Source: Azospirillum sp. TSH58 (lineage in GTDB: Bacteria; Pseudomonadota; Alphaproteobacteria; Azospirillales; Azospirillaceae). From it: a DNA stretch of 64,000 bases. Numbering within the stretch: position 1 is the first letter of the stretch; each line of letters opens with the position of its first letter. Under the pieces are notes generated by a model, which saw only the letters and a list, made by a program, of their open reading frames with translations, was not told the origin of the DNA and made no database searches. Shown one piece after another: positions 36,126-43,455 of the stretch. The stretch lies in NCBI RefSeq assembly GCF_003119115.1, contig NZ_CP022369.1, positions 434,001 to 498,000 on the forward strand, given 5' to 3'. Both the position numbers and the translations under genes were made by a program.

Positions 36126-36875
36126 GTGGCCCCGAAGAGGGACGGTTTGGTGCGGGACAGTTTGGTGCGGGAAAACGCGACGGCCCTCTACCGGCAGATC
36201 GCCGACCGTCTGCGCGAGGAGATCGCGGCGGGCCGGTTCGAACCGTCGGGCCGCCTGCCGAGCGAGAGCGAGATCGGCATCCGCTTCGCGGTCAGCCGGG
36301 TGACGGTCCGCCTCGCGCTCGACCGGCTGGAGGCGGAAGGGCTGATCGAACGGCGCAAGGGCAAGGGGACCTTCACGGCGGGCAAGCGGGTCCGCCACCC
36401 GCTGGACCGGCTGCGCAGCTTCCACGAATCGCTGCGCCTCCAGGGGCTGAACGCCAGCATGCGCCCTCTTTCGGCGGGCCTGACCGTCACGCCGCCGGAC
36501 CTGACGGACGCGTTCGGTCCGCGCTGCCTGGAGGTGCGCCGCCTGCATCTGGTGGATGGGGAGCCGGTGGCGCTGGGGCGCAGCCTGCTGTCTTCGGAGC
36601 TGGCGGGCGTCGATTGGGCGTCGGTCGGGGAGAAGCCGATCTACGCCATCCTGAAGGAGGTGACGGGCAAACCGGTGGTCGGCGCCGATGTCGAGGTCAA
36701 GGCCGAGGCGGCCAGCGTGTCCATCGCCGAACCGCTCGGCGGGGCGGCGGGGATGCCGGTGCTGGTGATGATCCGGCGCTCCGTCTTCGCGGACGGCGCC
36801 TGCGCGGATCACGCCGTCTTCCACGTCCGCCCTGAGCGCTACAGCTTCGTGCTGTCCCACCGCTGGGAGGGTTGA
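36126..36875 (+). CDS. GntR/HutC-family regulator with UTRA domain
   Basis: A 249-residue regulator. Winged helix at about residues 20-85 (LREEIAAGRFEPSGRLPSE, then VSRVTVRLALDRLEAEGLIERRKGKGTF) followed by a UTRA ligand-binding domain (LEVRRLHLVDGEPVALGRSLL, ending FHVRPERYSFVLSHR). The GTG at 36126 follows GGGGAGGGG; a second GTG eight codons later is possible. It faces away from the DUF3604 gene, its likely target along with itself. Confidence 0.88.
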   Translation: MAPKRDGLVRDSLVRENATALYRQIADRLREEIAAGRFEPSGRLPSESEIGIRFAVSRVTVRLALDRLEAEGLIERRKGKGTFTAGKRVRHPLDRLRSFHESLRLQGLNASMRPLSAGLTVTPPDLTDAFGPRCLEVRRLHLVDGEPVALGRSLLSSELAGVDWASVGEKPIYAILKEVTGKPVVGADVEVKAEAASVSIAEPLGGAAGMPVLVMIRRSVFADGACADHAVFHVRPERYSFVLSHRWEG

Positions 36876-36890
36876 AAGGCGGCGGGCCGC

Positions 36891-37937
36891 TCAGCGCAGC
36901 GCCTCGGCGCAGCCGTCGAGGCCCAGCCCGCGGCACAGCGCCTGGGCCAGCAGGCGGCCGTCGGGATTGTCCGGCCCGACCGTGCCGGGCGGACGCCCGA
37001 GGAGCGGGTAGAGCATCATGCCGCCCAGCGGGTCCTGCGCGACGTTCCGGGCGAGCTGTTCCGCCAGCGGCACCGTGTAGGTCGGCCCGCCGAGCTGGCT
37101 CGGCGGCACCTGGACGCCGAGGGCGAGCGGCCCCTTCCAGACTTGCCGGTAGGCCTGCCAGGCCTGCCAGGGATCGAAGGTGGGGCCGCCCTCATAGGCC
37201 ATGATGGCGACGAGGTCGATCGCCGCCGCCTGCGGGGAGCGCAGCAGGTTGAGCATCGATCCGGTGTGTGGGCCACGCGGCTGGGCGTCCCGGAACGCGC
37301 CCTCGCCATAGGCCCCGATGCTCCAGCCCGGCACGGTTAGCAACAGGGGGCGCGGGAAGGCGGCGCGGAAGCGCGGGACCAGATCCTGCCACGCCGCATC
37401 GGACAGGCAGCGCACCTGCCCCCGGACCGAGCAGCCGGGGGACACCGGCTCGAAATCCAGATCGATCCCGTCGGCGCCGAGATCCTTGACCAGACGGACG
37501 AGGGCGTCGAGGTTCAGCCCATCCCAGTTCGCGTAGTTGGCGCCACCGACGGCGAGCAGCACGCGGGTGTCCGGCTGGCGCCGCTTCAACAGCGCGATGG
37601 CGTCCCTCAGCACCGTGCCCGAAAAGCCGTACTGCAGGCCGGTCCCCTTGAGGTCGAGGCGGCCGGGATAGGAGGCGTCCGGCCGGACGAAGGACAGGGC
37701 GACCAGATTCATGTAGCCGGGGAGCGTCGCCAGCGTTGTCGCGGCCGGGCCGGTGGCCGGGCGCTCGTACCAGCTGTCGTGATAGACGAGCAGGGGACGC
37801 GCCGGCAGCCCGTCCGCTTTCGCATCCGACAGGCCACCCGCCAGCAGACCCGCGGCGAGGGCCAGGGCGCCTAGAAGACGTCGCGTCCGAACAGGCCGGT
37901 GGTCACGGTGCTGATGATGATCTTCGCATCGAGCCAT
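36891..37937 (-). CDS. secreted GH18-like glycosidase
   Basis: A 348-residue protein with a signal peptide (RRLLGALALAAGLLAGGLSDAKA, cleavage near residue 42) and a GH18 TIM-barrel. The catalytic motif DGIDLDFEP (DxxDxDxE, Glu as acid) is at about residues 157-165, with LLAVGGANYANW and VAIMAYEGGPTFDPW as flanking strands. Its first 22 codons overlap the 3' end of the glycosyltransferase gene upstream in another frame. At the end of an exopolysaccharide operon it may trim or release polymer; N-acetylglucosamine substrates are likely but not proven. Confidence 0.85.
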   Translation of the reverse strand: MARCEDHHQHRDHRPVRTRRLLGALALAAGLLAGGLSDAKADGLPARPLLVYHDSWYERPATGPAATTLATLPGYMNLVALSFVRPDASYPGRLDLKGTGLQYGFSGTVLRDAIALLKRRQPDTRVLLAVGGANYANWDGLNLDALVRLVKDLGADGIDLDFEPVSPGCSVRGQVRCLSDAAWQDLVPRFRAAFPRPLLLTVPGWSIGAYGEGAFRDAQPRGPHTGSMLNLLRSPQAAAIDLVAIMAYEGGPTFDPWQAWQAYRQVWKGPLALGVQVPPSQLGGPTYTVPLAEQLARNVAQDPLGGMMLYPLLGRPPGTVGPDNPDGRLLAQALCRGLGLDGCAEALR

Positions 37938-39454
37938 AGCGACCAGTTCTCGATATAGTGGATGTCCATGTCAACCCCGACGCGCGCCTTCTCGACCGTG
38001 TGGATGCCGCCGCGCATGCCGTTGATCTGGGCCCAGCCGGTGATCCCCGGCTTGACGCGGCTGCGCGCCGCGTATTCGCGCGCCACCTCGGCGTAACGCT
38101 GGTTGCCGACCCGCATGTTCGGGACATGGGCGCGCGGGCCGACCACCGACATGTCGCCGGCCAGCACGTTGAAGAGCTGGGGCAATTCGTCGATGCTCGT
38201 GCGGCGGAGGAAGCGGCCGACGCGGGTGATGCGCGGGTTGTCGCGGCTGGTGCCGACGGCGCCGTCGTCGCTGTCGTCCACCTTCATCGTGCGGAACTTC
38301 AGCATCGTGAAGGGGCGGTTGTTGAAGCCCACGCGGGTCTGCCGGAAGATGATCGGCCCCGGCGAATCCAGGCGGACCGCGATGGCCGCGGCCAGCATGA
38401 AGGGCGAGGCGACGAGCAGGCCGAGGCCGGCGACGACGACGTCCTCGATCCGCTTCACGATGATCTGCATGCCGCGCAGCGGCTGCCGCATCACCAGCAG
38501 GGCCGGGATGTCGCCGATGTGCCGCAGGTTGGCGAGCCGCAGCCGGATGCTCTCCTCGTCCAGCGGAATCAGGATGTCGAGGGAGATCATCTGAAGCTGC
38601 ATGCGCAGGCTGTGGATGCGCATCGCCGCCCGCCAGGGCAGGGCGATGACGACCATGTCGACGCGGTTGTCCGGCAGGAAGCGCTTGAAGTCCGTCAGGT
38701 CGCCGGACACCGGCAGGCCGGCCAGGGACGCCGGCCGGCGGTCGGCGTCGCGGTCGTCGAACAGGCCGAGGATGCTGTAGTTCGCCCGGTGCTCCGGCAG
38801 GGCCAGATGAGCGACCATCCGCTCCGCCACGTCGGTCGCGCCCAGGATGACGACCCGGCGGCGCAGCACCCCGCGCTCCTCCAGAAGGCGCACGCCCTGC
38901 GCCGCCAACACGCGGCCCGCCCCGATACAAGCGAGCGCCGTCCCGCCCCACAGGGCGAGCATGTCCGACGGACCGACCTCCGGCAGGAAGGCCCAGACGA
39001 GCAGGGAGAGGACGGTTCCGGCCGGCAGCAGGCCGCCGACCACGTCCAGCAGCGACTTCCCCCAGTGCCGGTAGTTTTCGACACGGTAGGCGCCGATGGT
39101 GGTCATGGTGCGCAGATAGACGCCCAGCGTGACGGCCGTGAAGATGACCGCCTGGATGAGCAGGCGCCCGTCGTCGAGCGACGTCTCGTCCGTCCGGGCG
39201 GCCCAGGCGGCCCAGGCGGCCAGGCCGGCGAGCGTCAGGAGGAGCCCGTCCGTCCCCTTCACCAGCCGGTTGACCAGTCCGTGGGTCCAGTGCAGCCAGC
39301 CATCCCGCGCACCGGCGAAGTCGCTGGGGGGTGGCGCGATGTCCGGCTCACCCTCCGGCTCGGCATCTGGCGCGGCGGCCGGCGGCGACGCGGCAGGGTC
39401 CGGAACGGCGCTTCGCTCCTCGGCCGGAAAACGGACCTGCACGTCGTCGCGCAT
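37871..39454 (-). CDS. undecaprenyl-phosphate glycosylphosphotransferase (WbaP/WcaJ type)
   Basis: A 527-residue initiating enzyme of exopolysaccharide synthesis. A Pro/Ala-rich N-terminus (to about 48) precedes four or five membrane helices, a CoA-binding-like nucleotide domain (about 185-310, VVILGATDVAERM), another membrane hairpin (VVVAGLGLLVASPFMLAAAIAV) and the C-terminal sugar transferase domain (FRQTRVGFNNRPFTMLKFRTM; RRTSIDELPQLFNVL; KPGITGWAQINGMRGG). It moves a sugar-1-phosphate to the lipid carrier. It overlaps the GH18 gene by 67 bases. Confidence 0.93.
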   Translation of the reverse strand: MRDDVQVRFPAEERSAVPDPAASPPAAAPDAEPEGEPDIAPPPSDFAGARDGWLHWTHGLVNRLVKGTDGLLLTLAGLAAWAAWAARTDETSLDDGRLLIQAVIFTAVTLGVYLRTMTTIGAYRVENYRHWGKSLLDVVGGLLPAGTVLSLLVWAFLPEVGPSDMLALWGGTALACIGAGRVLAAQGVRLLEERGVLRRRVVILGATDVAERMVAHLALPEHRANYSILGLFDDRDADRRPASLAGLPVSGDLTDFKRFLPDNRVDMVVIALPWRAAMRIHSLRMQLQMISLDILIPLDEESIRLRLANLRHIGDIPALLVMRQPLRGMQIIVKRIEDVVVAGLGLLVASPFMLAAAIAVRLDSPGPIIFRQTRVGFNNRPFTMLKFRTMKVDDSDDGAVGTSRDNPRITRVGRFLRRTSIDELPQLFNVLAGDMSVVGPRAHVPNMRVGNQRYAEVAREYAARSRVKPGITGWAQINGMRGGIHTVEKARVGVDMDIHYIENWSLWLDAKIIISTVTTGLFGRDVF

Positions 39455-39464
39455 GGTGGTCTCT

Positions 39465-40313
39465 TTACCCCTGCACGAAGCGGCGGATGATCGGCTTCAG
39501 CGCCTGTCCCAGCGGATGGGAGCGAAGCCGGCGGGTCAGGCCGGTCTGCCGGATGAGCTGCATCGGCGTCCGCGGCGTGCGGAACACGGTGACGGGCCGG
39601 CCGAACAGTTCGGTGTCCCGCACGAAATGGCGCGACGGCATCGCGCCGACCAGCATGGCGCGGTAGCGCTCGGCCCAATCCGGGCGGGCCAGGAGCAGCT
39701 TGTTGTCGCCGATGGCGAAGGGCGCGAGGGCTCCCGGCCGATCGGCCATGAAGCGGCACATGCCCTCCGACACGGCGGGGAATTCCGGGTTGAAGTAGTC
39801 GTCGAGAACGATCACCCCGCCGTCGCCCAGGCTGTCGTCGGCGATGCCCAGGTCGTGGCGGGTGATGTCGGCGGTGTGGCCGCCATCGATGCTGAACAGG
39901 CGGACCGCGGGACCCAGCCGGTCGGCGAGGCCGCTCCAGGACAGGGCCAGGGAGTTGCCCTTGACGACCTCGACCGACGCCGGCTCGATCCCGAAGCGGA
40001 CGAGGTTGCTGCGGAAGGCCGTCTCGTCGCCTTGCCCCGACTGGTCGACGTTGAACTGCTGGTCGTCGAACAGATCGATGGCGAAGGCCCGCTCACCCGC
40101 TTTGCGCACCAGCGCCAGCAGGATGAACAGCCGGCCATGGTGGACGCCGATCTCGCCGACGCTCCCCGTCACGCCCTCGGCGCTCTGCCAGACGCCGACC
40201 GTGGCGATCAGACCGGCGTCCAGGCGCGACAGCCAGCCGTCCACGCGGCGATGGCCACCCTGGACATAACGGTGCAACGGCGATGACGGCGCTATCATGG
40301 GTTGAGATGTCAT
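39465..40313 (-). CDS. class I SAM-dependent methyltransferase
   Basis: A 282-residue protein with a Methyltransf_24-type Rossmann core: SVGEIGVHHGRLFILLAL (SAM-binding), FAIDLFDDQQFNVDQSG, FSIDGGHTADITRHDL and VIVLDDYFNPEFPAVSEG. It lies 10 bases upstream of the transferase gene on the same strand. Probably modifies a sugar of the exopolysaccharide; the acceptor is unknown. The gap upstream holds an AT-rich promoter region. Confidence 0.82.
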   Translation of the reverse strand: MTSQPMIAPSSPLHRYVQGGHRRVDGWLSRLDAGLIATVGVWQSAEGVTGSVGEIGVHHGRLFILLALVRKAGERAFAIDLFDDQQFNVDQSGQGDETAFRSNLVRFGIEPASVEVVKGNSLALSWSGLADRLGPAVRLFSIDGGHTADITRHDLGIADDSLGDGGVIVLDDYFNPEFPAVSEGMCRFMADRPGALAPFAIGDNKLLLARPDWAERYRAMLVGAMPSRHFVRDTELFGRPVTVFRTPRTPMQLIRQTGLTRRLRSHPLGQALKPIIRRFVQG

Positions 40314-40377
40314 GGTGTCCTAACACTAACATACTATCTAAAATGGCTTAAGACAGCATTTCCATCGTCGGCGCGAT

Positions 40378-40435
40378 AAATTTCGACAAAGAGTCACAAG
40401 AAATCCCTCCGAGTTTGTCGCATTTTGTCGAATTT
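40378..40435. promoter_or_regulatory. inverted and direct TTTGTCG repeats upstream of the methyltransferase gene
   Basis: AAATTTCGACAAA (40378-40390) faces TTTTGTCGAATTT (40423-40435), with a further TTTGTCG copy at 40414-40420. The elements lie in the AT-rich leader (about 40315-40440) of the methyltransferase/transferase operon and may be operator sites. Confidence 0.45.
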
Positions 40436-40605
40436 CAGAAAGCCACTGTCCAACAATCCCGTTGCGCGCGCCTTGCGGTTTCCTGGCCCTGTTCAAGGCG
40501 GCAGAAGCGATAGCCCATCGCCTTCAACCGTCCGCCACGGAAACCCGGATGGGCCGGCCGGCGGCGGACGATGGCCGGGGATGCGGAGGCGGTGGCGGCG
40601 GTCAT
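40435..40605 (-). CDS. possible 56-aa protein coupled to the polymerase gene
   Basis: A short frame whose ATG overlaps the stop of the Wzy-like gene (ATGA), the same coupling used elsewhere in this operon. The protein is basic and Arg-rich (HPGFRGGRLKAMGYRFCRLE in the middle) and matches nothing I know. Its stop lies in the AT-rich repeat region. It may be only a chance frame. Confidence 0.3.
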   Translation of the reverse strand: MTAATASASPAIVRRRPAHPGFRGGRLKAMGYRFCRLEQGQETARRAQRDCWTVAF

Positions 40606-41924
40606 GGTCTTCCCACGCTGAAGACCGGGCGTTTCGGCGGGGGAAGGGGGCGCTGGGCGCCGGCCTGCCGGCGGGCGTTGCGCCAGAAGAGGGCGAGCGC
40701 CATCACGCTGGCGACCTCGCCGGGCGTGAAGACGACGGAGTAGATGGTGGAGGTCGCCAGGGCGAACAGGACGTAATCGCCCAGCGCCTGGGTCATGGGA
40801 TCGTCGCCGGTGGCCGTCCTGCGGGCGGTGCGCAGCGCCGCGACGTAGAAGGCCGCGATCAGCACCGCGCCGATGACGCCGTACTCGAAGACGACGCCGA
40901 TCCAGCCGATGTCGGCGAGATAGAATTGATTGTTGCCCAGGATGTCCGCCAGGGTCACGTTGCTGAAGCGGGTGATGGCGCCCACCCCCAGCAGCCAGCG
41001 CAACGGCGTCACCTCCAGGAAGTCGAGCGCCAGGACGATGGAGTTCTGGCGGATCGACAGGGAGGCGCCGAGCATCTGCTCGGCCCGGCTGGCGAGATCC
41101 GCGCTGTAGACGGCGGCCAGGACGACGGTCGCCAGCAGGGCCATGCCGACCGCCAGGATTCGCCACCAGCCGCGCGCCGAGGTGATCATGGCGAAGCCGA
41201 CCACCAGGACCACGCTGCCCAGAGCCGTGCGCTGCTTGTAGATCAGCACCATCAGCAGCAGCCCGACCAGCAGCAGCGGGATGGTCCACCATTCCCGGTA
41301 CGCGCAGAACCGCCGGGACAGGTAGAAGAGGAACAGCACGCCGAAGAACATCGGCATGAAGATGCGGGGGCCGCGCTCGACGTCGTACATCAGCAGCTTG
41401 CTCTTCAGCGGGTCGGTGGCGTAGGCCTCCGGCGGGACGACCAGCCACAGAGCGAGCATGATGACGAAGGTGCCGGCGCCGAGCGCGATCAGCGCGCCGC
41501 GCACCTGCGGCAGCGTCGGGCGCAGCAGCGTCAGCAGGGCCGCGAGCGAGAAATAATAGGCGAAGGGCCAGACCTTGACCGTGGTCGCCATCGCGTCGGT
41601 CAGCCCGTTGCCGAGCTGGACCATGGACACCGCCGGGGTGATCGCCACGAGATAGGCGAGCAGGGCGATGCACAGCGACTTGAACGGCAGCTCGATCTGC
41701 GCCAACGCGTAGACGGCGAGCGGAATGGTCAGGACCGGCCAGCTTTTCGACAGGGCGTAGAGCGGCGGGACATCGACCAGATAATGGAAGCTCTGCCCGA
41801 ACAGGGGCAGCACCGCCAGCAGGATCATCACCGTCAGGGAGCGGGGCAGGGCACGGCGGGGCGCCGCCGCCCGGACGGGCGACAGGATGCGGCCGCGCTG
41901 CCGGGCTCCCAGCTCGACGATCAT
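40602..41924 (-). CDS. Wzy/O-antigen-ligase-like polysaccharide polymerase
   Basis: A 440-residue membrane protein with about 11 helices and a large loop (about residues 210-240 and 320-355), the layout of O-antigen ligase/polymerase proteins. Motif-like segments are IYKQRTALGSVVLVVGF and FNNQFYLADIGWIGVVFEYG-type wording around NNQFYLADIGWIGVVFEYG. It overlaps the WecG-like gene by four bases. It probably polymerises exopolysaccharide repeats in the periplasm. Confidence 0.8.
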   Translation of the reverse strand: MIVELGARQRGRILSPVRAAAPRRALPRSLTVMILLAVLPLFGQSFHYLVDVPPLYALSKSWPVLTIPLAVYALAQIELPFKSLCIALLAYLVAITPAVSMVQLGNGLTDAMATTVKVWPFAYYFSLAALLTLLRPTLPQVRGALIALGAGTFVIMLALWLVVPPEAYATDPLKSKLLMYDVERGPRIFMPMFFGVLFLFYLSRRFCAYREWWTIPLLLVGLLLMVLIYKQRTALGSVVLVVGFAMITSARGWWRILAVGMALLATVVLAAVYSADLASRAEQMLGASLSIRQNSIVLALDFLEVTPLRWLLGVGAITRFSNVTLADILGNNQFYLADIGWIGVVFEYGVIGAVLIAAFYVAALRTARRTATGDDPMTQALGDYVLFALATSTIYSVVFTPGEVASVMALALFWRNARRQAGAQRPLPPPKRPVFSVGRP

Positions 41925-42733
41925 GGGCGCGCCGCCGGCTTCGGCCGCGTCCGGTCCCGCTGCTCCGACCACCAGGCCGAGAGGGCGATGCCGAGCAGCG
42001 GCAGGGAATCCACGAAGACCCGCCGGGCGTGGCCGCGCGGGTTCTGGGCCAGCCGGTACAGCCATTCCAGGGCGAAGCGGCGGAACAGCGGCGGCGCGCG
42101 CTCGACCAGTCCCGTCACGAACAGAAGCGAGCTGCCGACGCACAGTCCGACGCCGGTGGCCTGTCCGGTGTTCCGGATGGCCAGCGCCAGGCATTCCGAC
42201 TGCGGCGCGCCGACCGCCAGGAAGACGAAGCGGGCCGGGTGGTCCAGCACGAAGCGGACGCAGCGCTCGACCTCCCGCGGGTCGGCGGAGAAGCCCATCG
42301 GCGGCTCGTGCCGGGCCAGCCGGGTCAGGCCGAAGCGGTCGCGCAGGCGGCGCTCCAGCTCGTCGTTGCCGCCGATCACCGTGATGGAATCGTCCGGCGT
42401 GATGACGTGCGCGAACAGGTGGGCGGTCAGGTCGCTGCCGCTGGCGCTGGGCAGTGGCTTGCGGAACAGCCGCCGGGACAGATGCCGCATGATCTGGCTG
42501 TCGCACAGTCGCAGCCACGCGCCGTCATAGGCGGCGCGGAAGCGGCTGTCCTCGCCGTTGTGAAGCCGCACCACATGCTGCGCGTTCGGCGTCACGACAT
42601 AGGCGAAGGGCTCCGCCGGCGCCCGCGCGGCGATCGCCTGGGCGGCGCCGGCCACGTCGAGGCGGGCGATGGCGACCCCGAAGACGGTGTCGGTGGGATG
42701 CTCCGGTCCCGGTCCGGCGGGGGGCTTCATCAT
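41921..42733 (-). CDS. WecG/TagA/CpsF-family glycosyltransferase
   Basis: A 270-residue GT26-type enzyme: TPNAQHVVRLHNGEDSRFR near residue 48, the LRLCDSQIMRHLSRR segment (D-S in place of the usual DG), VIGGNDELERRLRDRFG, and GAPQSECLALAIRNT (family motif GxPKQE). It transfers a sugar, such as mannosaminuronate in WecG, to a lipid-linked intermediate. It overlaps wza at its start by four bases and the polymerase gene at its end. Confidence 0.87.
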   Translation of the reverse strand: MMKPPAGPGPEHPTDTVFGVAIARLDVAGAAQAIAARAPAEPFAYVVTPNAQHVVRLHNGEDSRFRAAYDGAWLRLCDSQIMRHLSRRLFRKPLPSASGSDLTAHLFAHVITPDDSITVIGGNDELERRLRDRFGLTRLARHEPPMGFSADPREVERCVRFVLDHPARFVFLAVGAPQSECLALAIRNTGQATGVGLCVGSSLLFVTGLVERAPPLFRRFALEWLYRLAQNPRGHARRVFVDSLPLLGIALSAWWSEQRDRTRPKPAARP

Positions 42734-43455
42734 GGGAAGGTCGTGGTTCCGCCGGTCTGGCGGCCGATCGTGTAGCTGAACACACGCTCGAACGGCACGA
42801 CGCGGTTGATGAACTGCTCGACCCACAGGCCGGTCTCGGCGATGGAGCTGCGCGGCACGAACAGGATGTCGCCGGCGGCCAGCGGCACGTCGCCGACCGC
42901 CGCCCCGGTCTCCAGGAACCGGCGGGTGTCGATGGTGCGCAGCATCGGCTTGTTCTCGGAGTTGCGGCGGATCAGCACCACCTCCTCGTACCGCGCCTCG
43001 CGGTCGAAGCCGCCGGCCAGCATGATCACCTCCATCACGCCGATGCGGCCGTTCAGCAGGTAGGTGCCGGGGCGGGCGACGGCGCCGCCGATGTAGGCGC
43101 GGTTGGACGGGGTCTCCTTCAGCCCGATGCTGACCTGCGGGGCGCGCATCCAACGCCGCGCGCGCGTCTCGACCAGGGTGGCCAGCTCGCCCGGCGTCAG
43201 CCCGGCGGCATCGACCTGCCCGGCGATGCGCAGCCCGGCGGAGCCGTCGGGGCCGATCATCACCTCCTCGTCCATGTCGGGGACGAGCATGAACTTGACC
43301 TGGAAGCGGTCCCCCGGCCCCAGCCGGTAGGGCGGGGTGGAATCCTCCCAGCGGGCGAAACCCTCCGGCATCGCCTCCCTGGGGTTTACGGATTGGCCGG
43401 TGCAGGCGCCGAGCGCCAGCAACGCCGCCAACAGGAAGCCCCGCATCACAGCCAT
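42730..43455 (-). CDS. polysaccharide export outer-membrane lipoprotein (Wza type)
   Basis: A 241-residue protein. The N-terminus MAVMRGFLLAALLALGAC is a lipoprotein signal with lipobox LGAC. Then a Poly_export domain (YRLGPGDRFQVKFMLVPDMDEEVMIGPDG) and SLBB-like domains (AYIGGAVARPGTYLLNG, ILFVPRSSIAE). It forms the outer-membrane pore for export. The ATG at 43455 overlaps the end of the Wzc gene; ATG 43446 is an alternative. Confidence 0.9.
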   Translation of the reverse strand: MAVMRGFLLAALLALGACTGQSVNPREAMPEGFARWEDSTPPYRLGPGDRFQVKFMLVPDMDEEVMIGPDGSAGLRIAGQVDAAGLTPGELATLVETRARRWMRAPQVSIGLKETPSNRAYIGGAVARPGTYLLNGRIGVMEVIMLAGGFDREARYEEVVLIRRNSENKPMLRTIDTRRFLETGAAVGDVPLAAGDILFVPRSSIAETGLWVEQFINRVVPFERVFSYTIGRQTGGTTTFP

